From JAUSIF01 sp963711595 (GTDB lineage Bacteria; Pseudomonadota; Alphaproteobacteria; Rhizobiales; Xanthobacteraceae), in NCBI GenBank assembly GCA_963711595.1, contig CAVQER010000001.1, positions 372,001 through 436,000 on the forward strand: a stretch of 64,000 nt of DNA, in the 5' to 3' direction. How positions within the stretch are numbered: the first letter of the stretch is position 1; each line of letters begins with the position of its first letter. The position numbers and the translations under genes are program-made. Positions 15,988-24,551 of the stretch are shown here, in pieces. Under the pieces are notes generated by a model that made no database searches, was not told the origin of the DNA, and saw nothing but the letters and a program-made list of their open reading frames with translations.

Positions 15988-16227
15988 TTGGAAAAGACTC
16001 TTGGATCCAAGCGTCACCGCGCCTTGATCGACTTGATCGTTAGGCGGCGCAAAAGCATCGGCCTCACCCAAACCGAGTTCGCCCGCCGTTTGGGGGAATA
16101 TCAATCGTTTGTCGTACGGTTGGAAAGCGGCGAGCGCCGCGTTGATGTCGCCGAACTTATTGAGATCGCCGAAGTGCTTGGCTTCGATCCCGCGAGGGCG
16201 ATTTCTGGACTTAAGAAACAGTCCTAA
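15988..16227 (+). CDS. XRE-family HTH regulator (putative antitoxin/regulator)
   Basis: 79 residues from TTG 15988. A single XRE/Cro-C1 helix-turn-helix: LIVRRRKSIGLTQTEFARRL then YQSFVVRLESGERRVDVAEL, which is the classic five-helix pattern with recognition helix around residues 35-50. It is the right size for a stand-alone regulator or antitoxin. A perfect palindrome sits just upstream, and the next gene begins 18 bases after its stop. Local G+C is lower than around, consistent with acquisition. Confidence 0.82.
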   Translation: MEKTLGSKRHRALIDLIVRRRKSIGLTQTEFARRLGEYQSFVVRLESGERRVDVAELIEIAEVLGFDPARAISGLKKQS

Positions 16228-16245
16228 GGACGTGAATGCAGTCGG

Positions 16246-16777
16246 ATGGAACAGCAGCCCAGTATCACCTACGAAGTCCTTGAGCCCCTGTATCCCTCAG
16301 TTGGCTCTCTCGTCACAAACTGGGCCATCCTCGAACAGTCCCTGGAATTTTGGGTCGCGATGATCTTTCACTCTTGGAAAGCCGGCACGAAACTGAAGGA
16401 AAGACGAATTCCACATCAATTCAGTGCGAAGGTCCGTTTCCTGAGACGTGCTTTTACCGAACTCTCCGCATTGGAGAAGTACGAAGCAGAGGGACTGGAC
16501 CTACTCGATCGAAATCGAGGAAATGGCTGAAACCCGCGACACGCTAGTCCACGGAGCAATGAGCGCTTATGAGCCAGAAACGCAGACGTTCAAATTCCGT
16601 CGCCTTCCCATCGACAAACAGCGGACGATACACGTGGCCAAAACTGAAAGGCTCAGCGTTCTGCAAATCTTGGAGGCAGGAGGAAACATTTTGACGCTCA
16701 CGAGCGCGGCTGTCGATCTTGGAAATCAACTCTTCGATGCGCTACCCACAGACACAGCGGACATATCCGTCGAGTGA
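16246..16777 (+). CDS. HEPN-like putative toxin downstream of XRE, frameshifted
   Basis: Starts MEQQPSITYEVLEPLYPS at 16246; a one-base shift near 16505 moves it into the frame EIEEMAETRDTLVHGAMSAY, ending DTADISVE at 16777. The corrected product has about 177 residues. It is a helical bundle (VTNWAILEQSLEFWVAMIFH, IPHQFSAKVRFLRRAF) followed by R-D-T-L-V-H, an R-x4-H motif placed as in HEPN ribonucleases and related Cthe_2314/Abi-like families. Together with the XRE gene it forms a two-gene unit reminiscent of toxin-antitoxin or abortive-infection modules. HEPN assignment is inference from the motif and helix pattern. Confidence 0.55.
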
Positions 16778-16956
16778 TGATGGATGTATCGTAAGGACCT
16801 GGACGCCGTTCAGTATCCCGCGCTGCGGTCGTAGTGCGCGTCGAGCTTCTCGACACCTGCCAGCACCTCTGGCGGGGCGTCTACGAAGATTTGTTGCCGC
16901 CGGATCGCCGCAAATTGAGCCCAGCCTAACCCCGGGTGAAATCGGGAGGGTCAATC

Positions 16957-17103
16957 ATGTCACAGACCAATTGGTACGTATTGATCGCCGCCGTCGTAAT
17001 TATTGTTGTCGGTGGTGCCTGGTACTACTACGGCGACACGATGACGACCGGCACAGTCACGAAATCGCCAACGCAGCAACAACAGGCTCCTGCCAAGAAG
17101 TAA
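16957..17103 (+). CDS. Tiny single-span membrane protein
   Basis: 48 residues: MSQTNWYVLIAAVVIIVVGG then WYYYGDT and a Thr/Gln-rich tail ending QQQQAPAKK. CGGGAGGGTC upstream serves as RBS. One transmembrane helix and a short polar C-terminus, in the same style as the protein at 44,718-44,894. Function unknown. Confidence 0.65.
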   Translation: MSQTNWYVLIAAVVIIVVGGAWYYYGDTMTTGTVTKSPTQQQQAPAKK

Positions 17104-17185
17104 AACGCACGCGCGGTGAGACGACAGCCCACGCCTGATGAGGCGCAAGACGGGTCGTTCTCATGCGGCGCTCTAGTTCTTAAAG

Positions 17186-17368
17186 TCAGCCACGCGCTTT
17201 CGACTTCTGTTGTTCGCCGCCGAGCCACTCCTCGTTGTGTGCCAACAGCTTGAGGCTGGCCGCCTTCCCCTTCAGTTCTCTTCGCGACCGCTTCGTCACG
17301 CCAGGGCGACGCGACTTGCGCAGCGCTCGAGCGGCCTTGCTGCGGAGCTTCTTGGATGCCTTAGCCAT
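17186..17368 (-). CDS. Small basic protein (MAKASKK, LLAHNEEWLGG motif)
   Basis: 60 residues from ATG 17368 with GGGAGGTC upstream. The N-terminal half is strongly basic (MAKASKKLRSKAARALRKSR), histone-like. The C-terminal half carries KAASLKLLAHNEEWLGGEQQ. The LLAxNExWLxG motif recurs in the protein at 37,380-37,580, so the two share a module. Possibly a nucleic-acid-binding stress protein; no function assigned. Confidence 0.65.
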   Translation of the reverse strand: MAKASKKLRSKAARALRKSRRPGVTKRSRRELKGKAASLKLLAHNEEWLGGEQQKSKARG

Positions 17369-17484
17369 CGTCTTGACCTCCCGAAGGATTCTCAATGATC
17401 GATGCGGCATTGTCTACGAGGACTTGCGAAAGCAATTCAGTCCGCCCATGCTGGAGCGTCAGTTGCGTTTAGTGAGTAGTACCG

Positions 17485-17703
17485 ATGCCCGTACCAAGGA
17501 AGTCTAGGGCGGTTCTCCGCGCGTTCACGATCACGGAAATGATGGCGTTCGATGCGCGAGAGATGCGCCGACGCGCTAACGCGGAACGCGGCTCCGCCCC
17601 GCTTGCACCGGTTGACGCCGAGCCTGAGCCAACTCGGCAAAACGATCCGACCGTGTTGCGTCGTTGGCGCAAGCCAGAGAAGCCGATCAAGATCATCGGC
17701 TAG
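17485..17703 (+). CDS. Small hypothetical protein
   Basis: 72 residues (MPVPRKSRAVLRAFTITEMM, then FDAREMRRRANAERGS), ending RRWRKPEKPIKIIG. Composition is charged and helix-then-disordered. RBS weak. The 3' end sequence ACCAAGATCATCGGCTA-like recurs in the gap near 18149, suggesting local duplication. No family recognised. Confidence 0.4.
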   Translation: MPVPRKSRAVLRAFTITEMMAFDAREMRRRANAERGSAPLAPVDAEPEPTRQNDPTVLRRWRKPEKPIKIIG

Positions 17704-17712
17704 AGCGCGAGA

Positions 17713-17913
17713 TTAGTTCCGCTTCGGGTCGTGTTGTAGCGAGCGACGGTCGGCGGCGTGACTGGGAGCAATCTCGTCTGCGATCTCCAACCCGTCTGCG
17801 ATCTCCAGAAGTTCAACCGCCATCAACATCAGTCCCTCGCGAAGTTGGGCGTCAGGGCTTCTCAGGGCCATTAGGAGCGCCAGTTTGGCCCTGCTTCGCA
17901 GTTCCTGCGGCAT
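17713..17913 (-). CDS. Small helical protein with EcfG-type promoter
   Basis: 66 residues from ATG 17913 (MPQELRSRAKLALLMALRSP), with GGAGTGCC before it. A GTG at 17943 in the same frame is excluded if the promoter at 17944-17969 is used. Two direct copies of a 17-base unit (CGTCTGCGATCTCCAAC and relatives) encode the ELLEIADGLEIADE stretch. Tiny alpha-helical protein of the Bradyrhizobium type; unknown function, probably stress-induced. Confidence 0.55.
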   Translation of the reverse strand: MPQELRSRAKLALLMALRSPDAQLREGLMLMAVELLEIADGLEIADEIAPSHAADRRSLQHDPKRN

Positions 17914-17943
17914 CGGCACTCCAAACTGTTCGCTACCCGACAC

Positions 17944-17969
17944 AACGACCTAACTTGTTGAAGCGTTCC
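17944..17969 (-). promoter_or_regulatory. EcfG-type general stress promoter
   Basis: On the minus strand GGAAC (17969-17965), 17-nt spacer, CGTT (17947-17944), 31 bases before the ATG of the gene at 17913. Confidence 0.6.
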
Positions 17970-18186
17970 CACCACAAAACAGAAAGCCCGGCCTTACGGG
18001 TGGCCGGGCGCTTCAACACAACGACCCCATCCCCGAGGGGCAATAGGGCCGCTGCATTACCGGACGCAGGGGTAAACGTTAGAAGCGTCCTGTTCCGGTG
18101 ATAACGCGGGCCAGTTCGGTAACGTTCCGAGCAATTCCGAGCCGACCAAGATCATCGGCTACAGCGGCTCAGTCGCCAACGGGCGG
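17970..18186. other. Intergenic stretch with hairpin
   Basis: GCCCGGCC (17985-17992) pairs with GGCCGGGC (18002-18009); on the minus strand it is followed by TTTCTGTTTT, so it may terminate the isochorismatase transcript. No gene seen. Confidence 0.4.
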
Positions 18187-18834
18187 TCACGCCGAGGAGC
18201 GAGCCAGCCTGACGGTGGCGGCGGGCGCGGCGCGGCCAATCTTTTGCATGATCTCGTCGATGGTGAGGACCTGGGCAAAGAGGAAGCCGAGGGTCGCCAA
18301 CGTTGCTTTTTTCAGCTCGTCGGCTGAGGCGCCGCCAATGCCGGCGGTCGAGGTGCCATCGCTAAGAAAGAAGACGCGGAAGTCGCGCTCCATCGCCTCG
18401 CGCGCCGTCGTCTCGCAGCAGACGCCGGTGGCGATGCCGGAAATGATGACGGTGTCGATGTCGCGGGAGCGCAGTATCAGCTCGAGGTCAGTACCGTAGA
18501 ACGAACCGAAGCGGGGCTTGTCGAGGAGGATGTCGCTAGGTTCGACGTCGAGCCTCTTGTGCAGCTTCGACGGCTCAGAACCCTTGGCAAGCAAACCCAG
18601 CACCCCCGGCATGATCTCGCCAAGGACCCCCGTGTTGGCGCCGTCGGGCCGCAGCACGTGGCTGGTGTGGATGACCTGGATGCCGGCGGCGCGGCACGCC
18701 GCCGCGAGCCGGTTGACGCGGTCAACGACTGCGAGCCCGTCAGCGGCCGATATCGGATAGCCTTCGACGAAGCAATTCTGCAGGTCAATGTTGACGAGCG
18801 CCGTCCGCTCGGGAACCATTGCGAAGTCAACCAC
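18187..18834 (-). CDS. Isochorismatase-family cysteine hydrolase
   Basis: 215 residues from GTG 18834. Catalytic triad of the family is visible: Asp in ALVNIDLQNCFVEG, Lys in DILLDKPRFGSFYGT and Cys in ISGIATGVCCETTAREAMER, the last with the usual cis-peptide context. Such enzymes hydrolyse isochorismate, nicotinamide, carbamoyl compounds or related amides; specificity cannot be read. It lies downstream of the GTA capsid gene on the same strand but is not a GTA component. Frame intact. Confidence 0.88.
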   Translation of the reverse strand: MVDFAMVPERTALVNIDLQNCFVEGYPISAADGLAVVDRVNRLAAACRAAGIQVIHTSHVLRPDGANTGVLGEIMPGVLGLLAKGSEPSKLHKRLDVEPSDILLDKPRFGSFYGTDLELILRSRDIDTVIISGIATGVCCETTAREAMERDFRVFFLSDGTSTAGIGGASADELKKATLATLGFLFAQVLTIDEIMQKIGRAAPAATVRLARSSA

Positions 18835-18925
18835 AATTCACCTCTCGGTCGTTTGCCACAGCTCGGTACGTAGAAGTATCTCACTTATGTCTACGTCGCC
18901 AGCGGCGGCAATGTGGCACTGTCCA

Positions 18926-20166
18926 TCACGCCGCTGCGAACTTCAGCAGCTTGATCGCGTCGAAGTCGGCAACGCCGCCGCCCACTCTCTTCGTCACGTA
19001 GAAGAGAACGTAAGGCTTCGCAGAGTACGGATCGCGCAGGACGCGCACGCCCATGCGGTCCACAACGAGATAGCCGCGACGGAAATCGCCGAACGCGATC
19101 GAGAGTGAATTCGCCGCGAGGTCCGGCATGCTGTCGTCGGTCAGAACCGGGTAACCGAGCAAGGTCGCCGGCTGGTCGGCCTGGATTCCCGGTGACCAGA
19201 GATAGCAACCGCCCTCGTCTTTCAATTTGCGCACTTCCGATTGCGTGCGGCGGTTCATGACGAATGTGCCGTTCTGCCGATAACCGGCCTTCACCGCGTA
19301 GACGAGATCGATCAGCGCGTCGGCAGCATCATCTACCGCAAAGCCGCCTGCGGCGCCGGTCGGCACGTAGCCAAGCTTGCCCCACTCCCACGAGTTTTCG
19401 GACACGGTGGGGTAAGCGAGAAAACCCTTCGGCTTATTTGCACCGTCGCCGCTGACGAACGCTGTTCCTTCCTGTTCGGCGAACACGGTGTCGATCTCAC
19501 CCGCGATCCATTCGTCGATGTTCACAGCGGAGTCGTCGAGCAGTGTTTGGGTGGCCGCTGGCATCGCGTAAAGCTCCATCGTGGGAAACGCGAGCTCGGC
19601 GAACGTGGGACCGTCGGTTTGCGGCCGCGCGGTGGTCTCGCCCACCCAGCCCCAAGCTGCGCCCGAGATCTGGAATGGCTTGCGGAAGATCGTGCTCGAT
19701 ACCGGGCGATGACCGGAGATCGCGCGGATCACCGAAACCTGTGCGAGGCGCCGCGTGATCTGATGCTCGGTCTCTTCCGGCACGAGAAAGCCGCCGTCCG
19801 CGCCGCTTCCTGCCGAGAGTGCTTTCGCTTCCAGACGCTTCAGATCCGCACTTCGCCGTGGCGCACATAAGCGTCGAAGGCTTTGCCGTGCTCGATTTCG
19901 GCTGCGGATAACACCTTATCCTCACCGGCAAGGCCGGGACGGCTGCTTTTCAGCACGAGCTCATCGAGCAGGCGCTTGTTCGCGTCGAGTGCCGCGCCAA
20001 GCTTTGTCACCTTTTCCTCGGTGATAGGGTCGGGCGAGCGGCGGCCGAGTTCCGCGATGCGCTCTTCGTTCTCGGCCTTGTATGTTTCAAACGAACGCCT
20101 GAATTCGTCGAATGCGCCCGCGACGTCGGCGGCTTTGGTCTCAGGAACGGCAGGTATGTTTTCCAT
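18926..20166 (-). CDS. GTA HK97-fold major capsid protein (g5), frameshifted
   Basis: ATG 20166 (MENIPAVPETKAADVAGAFD) with CGAGGAAAACC upstream. The N-terminal coiled-coil scaffold (residues 1-100, FRRSFETYKAENEERIAEL) is typically cleaved by the prohead protease. One base is lost near 19850, after YVRHGEV; the shell domain then runs LKRLEAKALSAGSG, QITRRLAQVSVIRAISGHRP, ending DAIKLLKFAAA at 18926. Corrected length is about 413 residues, normal for GTA capsids. An isochorismatase follows instead of the usual adaptor genes g6/g7, which are absent. Confidence 0.88.
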
Positions 20167-20236
20167 GGTTTTCCTCGTTGAGAATTCTTGGGGGTCCATT
20201 GTGCTAATATCGCCGCGCTGATTCGCGCGGGGTTGG

Positions 20237-21055
20237 ATGAATCGCTTCGGAGCGTCGGCCTTGTTCGCCTTGGTTCTTTGCGCCGGCGTGGCCTCCGGCG
20301 CGAACAAGATCGACTGGAACGAATGCACCGCGGGCAAGGGCAGCGAGGCGATCGCCGCCTGCACGCGCATCATCGAGGGCCCTGGCGAAACCACGCAGGA
20401 TCGCGCCAACGCCTATTTCAACCGCGCCGGCCTGCGCGAGATGGAGAACGATCCCGAGGGCGCGCTCGCCGACTACGGCGAGGCGATCCGGCTCGATCCG
20501 AAGGCCGCGAATTTCTACGCGGTGCGCGGCGAGACGCTGCGGCGCAGGGGCCAGTTCGACAACGCGCTTGCTGACCTCGACGCGTCGCTGAAGCTCGATC
20601 CGAAACTCACGCTCGCCTATCTCAACCGCGGCAACGTCTGGCGAGCGAAGAGCGAGCCCGACCGCGCCATCGCCGACTACAATTCGGCGATCCGGCTCGA
20701 CGACAAGTATGCCGCCGCCTATTTCAACCGCGGCGGCACCTTCGAGGACAAGGGCGAGCACGACCGCGCGATCGCCGACTACGGCCTCGCGCTCCGGCAC
20801 CGGCCGCGCTACCTCTCGGCCTACGAAAGCCGCGGCAGCGCCTACCTGCGCAAGAAGGATTTCGACCGCGCGATCGCCGATTTCAGCGAAGCGATCCTGA
20901 TCAACCCCGCCTATGCGGAAGCGTATAACAACCGCGCGACCGCCTGGCGGGCGAAGGGCGACAAGGAAAAAGCCATCGCCGATTTCCGCAAGGCGCTCGA
21001 GCTCGGCGCGAAGCAAGCGCGCGAGGAGATCGTCAAGCTCGGCGGGACGCCGTGA
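20237..21055 (+). CDS. Secreted tetratricopeptide-repeat protein
   Basis: 272 residues with a signal peptide (ALFALVLCAGVASGAN) and about six TPR units, for example AYFNRAGLREMENDPEGALA, AYLNRGNVWRAKSEPDRAIA and AYNNRATAWRAKGDKEKAIA, each 34 residues apart. TPR arrays mediate protein-protein contacts; the secreted form suggests a periplasmic scaffold. It diverges from the GTA capsid gene with only about 70 bases between the starts. Frame intact. Confidence 0.9.
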   Translation: MNRFGASALFALVLCAGVASGANKIDWNECTAGKGSEAIAACTRIIEGPGETTQDRANAYFNRAGLREMENDPEGALADYGEAIRLDPKAANFYAVRGETLRRRGQFDNALADLDASLKLDPKLTLAYLNRGNVWRAKSEPDRAIADYNSAIRLDDKYAAAYFNRGGTFEDKGEHDRAIADYGLALRHRPRYLSAYESRGSAYLRKKDFDRAIADFSEAILINPAYAEAYNNRATAWRAKGDKEKAIADFRKALELGAKQAREEIVKLGGTP

Positions 21056-21111
21056 CCACGCGCGGTCCTCCCGACGGCATTGGCTACCCTGAGTGCGCGA
21101 TGTAAAAGCGC

Positions 21112-22722
21112 TTGAAACAGCGACCGAGCGGATTCGGGCTCACCCGCAAAGAGGCCTCATTGCGCAATCCCGAAAGCGGACCGGGGTCAAAGCCTCCGAC
21201 AAGGAGCGACAAGCACGTTTGGCTCTCTTTTGCCGGGTCGCTCGTCGTCCTCCTCATCTACTTCGTGCTGGCCAAAGCGGGCCTGGTGCTCGCGTCCATT
21301 CACCCGAGCGCAACGCCGGTCTGGCCGCCCACGGGCTTCGCGATCGCCGTACTGCTCCTCGCCGGATACCGGATGACGGCTCCGGTTTTCCTGGGAGCGT
21401 TTCTCGCCAATGTGACGACGGCGGGTAACGTCGCCACTTCGCTCGCCATCGCCGCCGGCAACAGTCTCGAGTGCCTGCTCGCGGCTTACCTGATCAATCG
21501 CTGGTCCGACGGGGTACGGACTTTCGAGACGCCGACGGCCATCGCCAAATTCACGCTAATCGCCGTTGCCGCGACACCGGTAAGCGCGACGATCGGCGTG
21601 CTCAGCCTGACCGCCGGCGGGTTCGCCGCTGCAACGGAATTTCGCGCGATCTGGACGACGTGGTGGCTCGGAGATCTTGCCGGCGCGCTTCTGTTCACGC
21701 CGCTATTCGTGTTGTGGGGCCGGGACCGAAAACAAGGCGACAGAGCCGTCGCTCGTCTGGAAAGCGCCGCGGCATATCTTGCGGCAATCGTCGTCGCCCT
21801 CGTCGCCTTCAGCCCGCTGTTGCCTGAACTGAAATATCAGCCAGCTTTGGGCTTTTTGGCGATCCTGCCGCTCCTGTGGGCGGCGCTCCGATGCGATCAA
21901 CGCGATACGGCGACGGTTTCGGTGATCCTCTCAACGGTTGCCGTCTGGGGCCAGAAAGCCGGCGCCGGCCCGTTCAGTCTGGCCGATCCCAATGAATCCT
22001 TCCTGCTGTTGCTCGCGTTCATGATCAGCGTCTCGGTGCCGAGCCTTGCGCTCAGCGCAGCCATAAGCGCCCGAGACAGCACGGAAAGCGAATTGCGGCT
22101 TAGCGAAGCGCGTTTGCGCGAGATCACCGCGCGCCAGTCGCTCCTCCTCGCTGAATTGAGTCATCGCGTGAACAACATCCTTTCCGTCATTCAAGCGATA
22201 GCGACGCGGACCCTTTCGGACAACCTGTCCAGCGAGCAGACGAAGAAGAATCTCGTCGGCCGCCTGCGCGCGATCTCCAGGGCGCATGGATTGCTCGTCG
22301 ACAGTTCCTGGCAAGGCGCAAAACTTCGCGACGTCGTGAAGGCGGAGGTGGAGCCTTACGCGGAACAAGTGGACCTGCGCGGTCAGGACGTCATGTTGAC
22401 CACCCGCGCCGCCCAAACCTTTGCCTTGGTGGTGCATGAACTCACGACGAATGCCTGCAAGCACGGAGCATTGTCGCAGAGCGAGGGGCGCGTGGCCGTC
22501 GAGTGGTCGATCAAGCGGGAAAGCGACAATCCCTGCTTTCGCTTCAGCTGGAAAGAGAGCAACGGCCCCGGCGTCGAGGAGCCGTCACGCACGGGTTTTG
22601 GAATGAGTCTGCTGGAGCGGGCCGTCGATCTCGAGGGGGGCACCAAGCCGGTGATCGCATTCGACCCGGCGGGATTTCGTTTTGAGGTCGAGGTACCGGC
22701 CGACCGGGTACTTCTGTCCTGA
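21112..22722 (+). CDS. MASE1-domain HWE-family sensor histidine kinase
   Basis: About 536 residues from TTG 21112 (a later start is possible). Residues about 35-330 are a multi-span MASE1-type sensor (SLVVLLIYFVLAKAGLVLAS, TPVWPPTGFAIAVLLLAGY, WTTWWLGDLAGALLFTPLFV). The kinase core follows: phospho-acceptor His in ELSHRVNNILSVIQAI, Asn box in VVHELTTNACKHGALS, and the VEW signature of HWE kinases. Such kinases in alphaproteobacteria often feed the PhyR general stress response, which fits the many EcfG-type promoters nearby. No cognate receiver adjoins it. Confidence 0.88.
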   Translation: MKQRPSGFGLTRKEASLRNPESGPGSKPPTRSDKHVWLSFAGSLVVLLIYFVLAKAGLVLASIHPSATPVWPPTGFAIAVLLLAGYRMTAPVFLGAFLANVTTAGNVATSLAIAAGNSLECLLAAYLINRWSDGVRTFETPTAIAKFTLIAVAATPVSATIGVLSLTAGGFAAATEFRAIWTTWWLGDLAGALLFTPLFVLWGRDRKQGDRAVARLESAAAYLAAIVVALVAFSPLLPELKYQPALGFLAILPLLWAALRCDQRDTATVSVILSTVAVWGQKAGAGPFSLADPNESFLLLLAFMISVSVPSLALSAAISARDSTESELRLSEARLREITARQSLLLAELSHRVNNILSVIQAIATRTLSDNLSSEQTKKNLVGRLRAISRAHGLLVDSSWQGAKLRDVVKAEVEPYAEQVDLRGQDVMLTTRAAQTFALVVHELTTNACKHGALSQSEGRVAVEWSIKRESDNPCFRFSWKESNGPGVEEPSRTGFGMSLLERAVDLEGGTKPVIAFDPAGFRFEVEVPADRVLLS

Positions 22723-22757
22723 CAGAACCGGCGGCTTTCCGGAACAAGGGGGTCGTG

Positions 22758-23321
22758 ATGCGAGTTCGTGTTGGCTATTGCGGGGCATCAAATCAGCCTT
22801 GGATGGAACGCATGCATCAAGCTGTTCGCCGGCACGTTGTGGCATTGGCCTTCGCGCTCGCCCTTCCCTCCGGCGCGAGCACGCAAGAGTTCAAGGAAAT
22901 CCCTCTCACCGAAAAACAGGTGGAGGGTTTCATTGCCGCGCAGAAGGACCTCGCCGCCTTGACGCAAAAGTCGCCGCCCCGCCCAGGCGAGAAGCCGGAC
23001 CCGAAGGTCATCCAGGAGCTCGAAACCATCGCCAAGCGGCACGGCTTCGCCAACTTCAACGAGTACGGCGACGTTGCCGCTAACATCGGGATCGTCATGG
23101 CCGGCCTCGATCCCAAGACCAAATCGTTCAGTGAGCCGCCGGAAGTCGTCAAAGAGCAGATCGAGGAAGTCATGGCCGACCGGTCGATTCCGGCCAAAGA
23201 GAAAGGACAGATCCTGGAAGCTCTGAAGGAGGCGCTGAAACGGGCGGAGCCGATCCGCCAGCGGTCGAACATCGAGCTGGTGAAGAAGCACTATGACCGG
23301 CTCGACGCGGTCATGCAGTGA
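22758..23321 (+). CDS. Periplasmic hypothetical protein
   Basis: ATG 22758 has the better RBS (AAGGGGGTC); ATG 22803 would give a cleaner signal peptide (VVALAFALALPSGASTQ). The mature part, about 145 residues, is charged and helical: EKQVEGFIAAQKDLAALTQK, then KVIQELETIAKRHGFANFNE and a C-terminal coiled coil ending DRLDAVMQ. It resembles small periplasmic helical proteins common in Hyphomicrobiales, with no assigned function. Confidence 0.7.
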   Translation: MRVRVGYCGASNQPWMERMHQAVRRHVVALAFALALPSGASTQEFKEIPLTEKQVEGFIAAQKDLAALTQKSPPRPGEKPDPKVIQELETIAKRHGFANFNEYGDVAANIGIVMAGLDPKTKSFSEPPEVVKEQIEEVMADRSIPAKEKGQILEALKEALKRAEPIRQRSNIELVKKHYDRLDAVMQ

Positions 23322-23336
23322 GACCTCGCCGGACGA

Positions 23337-23567
23337 TTAGCCCCCGCCCCGGTCAACGCGACCGCCCCGCATCCTTCGTGCTCTCAGCAGAATTTCGCGC
23401 GTTCGCATCTCTCCGCCGAGCTGAATCCAGGCGCACTTCAAGGCCCGCAGGACCCGGCGGCGTTCGCCGTCAGGGGTCAGCATGGCGAGGCGCTCGCAAT
23501 CGGCCGCCTGCGCAAAAGCCTGCGAGGGCGTTCCCAAACCTGATCCGGCTTCCAGAGGCTTTTCCAT
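23337..23567 (-). CDS. Small stress-type helical protein
   Basis: 76 residues from ATG 23567 (MEKPLEAGSGLGTPSQAFAQ). Core AADCERLAMLTPDGERRRVL matches the abundant small C-x-R-L-A proteins of Bradyrhizobium relatives. The frame extends to 23711, but an exact EcfG-type promoter at 23614-23638 and GGAG upstream fix the start at 23567. Function unknown. Confidence 0.6.
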   Translation of the reverse strand: MEKPLEAGSGLGTPSQAFAQAADCERLAMLTPDGERRRVLRALKCAWIQLGGEMRTREILLRARRMRGGRVDRGGG

Positions 23568-23613
23568 CGTCGCGCGCTCCTGCGAACCGATATCCACGTC
23601 ACGGCCCAAGGCG

Positions 23614-23638
23614 AACGCACCAAGGCCGAACGTGTTCC
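23614..23638 (-). promoter_or_regulatory. EcfG-type general stress promoter
   Basis: Minus strand GGAAC (23638-23634), 16-nt spacer, CGTT (23617-23614), about 47 bases before the ATG at 23567. Confidence 0.68.
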
Positions 23639-23709
23639 GATGCGTTGCCTCGTTCGGCGACATACTCTTCCAGGAACAATGACCGTGCGCGGACATTTCC
23701 CTCACCGTC

Positions 23710-23922
23710 ATGCCTCGCTACTTTTTCCATCTGAAAGGATCGGGGACAGCGAAGGACACGGCAGGTGTCCGGCTGGAAAACGACGCGGCGGCGCGCCAGG
23801 AAGCGATACTGCGATCCCTCGACGGGCGGAGTTTTCGGCTGCAGAGATACCGAAATCACAAATTCATCGAAGTGCGGGACGAGAGCGGGCGCGTCGTCTG
23901 CAAGGTGGCAATCGAACACTGA
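23710..23922 (+). CDS. DUF6894-type small protein
   Basis: 70 residues: MPRYFFHLKGSGTAKDTAGV, then AAARQEAILRSLDGRSF and VRDESGRVVCKVAIEH. This matches the widespread MPRYFFH... family (DUF6894) of alphaproteobacteria: a short beta-hairpin, a helix and a C-terminal hairpin. Role unknown, often stress-linked. A GGAAC-N16-CATT near-match to the EcfG promoter lies immediately upstream (23673-23697) but would leave almost no leader. Confidence 0.75.
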   Translation: MPRYFFHLKGSGTAKDTAGVRLENDAAARQEAILRSLDGRSFRLQRYRNHKFIEVRDESGRVVCKVAIEH

Positions 23923-24086
23923 GAGACCGCACCGCCGCCTAATCGCGCCCGGGAACGGATGGAAGAGTCCGGTGCCCGACAAAGACGGAAGGATTTGAAT
24001 CCTCGCGGCGCAACCTTGTTGGACGATGGACGTTGACTGACATCAGACACGGCATTCTCCCCTCCCCCCTCCGCAGTCTGATCCGA

Positions 24087-24130
24087 CACGGCCTTGCTCC
24101 CTCGCCACGGGAGCAAGGCCGTGGCTTTTT
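24087..24130 (+). terminator. Strong Rho-independent terminator
   Basis: Perfect 15-bp stem: CACGGCCTTGCTCCC (24087-24101) with GGGAGCAAGGCCGTG (24109-24123), then GCTTTTT. It closes the DUF6894 gene transcript; the rest of 23923-24086 shows nothing clear. Confidence 0.85.
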
Positions 24131-24141
24131 GGCGAGGGAAT

Positions 24142-24166
24142 GGAACGAAGTTGGTGCGGGCGGTTT
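24142..24166 (+). promoter_or_regulatory. Probable EcfG-type promoter (one mismatch)
   Basis: GGAAC (24142-24146), then GGTT after 15 nt or GTTT after 16 nt; 32 bases before the ATG at 24198. Confidence 0.45.
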
Positions 24167-24197
24167 GGACTCACAGCGTAACCTCCAGGAGTGAACG

Positions 24198-24422
24198 ATG
24201 AACCAGAACCAGAACCAAGGCGGGCAGCAAGGCGGTCAGCAAGGCGACCGCGACAAGCACGACCAGCAACGCCAGCAGCCGGGTCAAGGCGGGCAGCAAG
24301 GCGACCGGGACAAGCAGGACCAGCAGCGCCAGCAGCCGGGCCAGGGCGGACAGCAAGGCGACAAGGACCGCGAAGGCGGGCGCCAGGGCGGTCAGCAGGG
24401 CGGACAGCCCGGCCAGCGTTGA
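24198..24422 (+). CDS. Gln/Gly/Asp-rich repeat protein
   Basis: 74 residues of low complexity, ATG preceded by CCAGGAGTGAACG. A 19-residue unit (GGQQGDRDKHDQQRQQPGQ; 57 bp) is repeated about 2.5 times, with nearly identical DNA in the copies. No hydrophobic residues; fully hydrophilic and surely disordered, reminiscent of hydrophilin or GsiB/KGG-like desiccation-stress proteins. A likely EcfG promoter precedes it, a terminator follows, and a ferritin-like stress gene lies next, which fits a stress role (inference). Confidence 0.65.
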   Translation: MNQNQNQGGQQGGQQGDRDKHDQQRQQPGQGGQQGDRDKQDQQRQQPGQGGQQGDKDREGGRQGGQQGGQPGQR

Positions 24423-24429
24423 ACGAAGA

Positions 24430-24454
24430 AACCCCGGTCATTCCGGGGTTTTTT
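24430..24454 (+). terminator. Rho-independent terminator
   Basis: AACCCCGG/CCGGGGTT stem followed by TTTTTT. Confidence 0.88.
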
Positions 24455-24551
24455 CCGGCCCACGGCGAGCGTGCTCGCGCGGAACTTTGCGGCGCCTAGC
24501 GCTTTTGCAGTTTCGCGCGGCACTTTTTCTGCCCTCACCCAGGAGACGGCG

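Noticed and set aside
24480..24504. EcfG promoter before the DUF892 gene
   Set aside because: GGAAC is followed at 16 nt by CTTT, with two mismatches to CGTT or nearby variants; too weak to list as a site.
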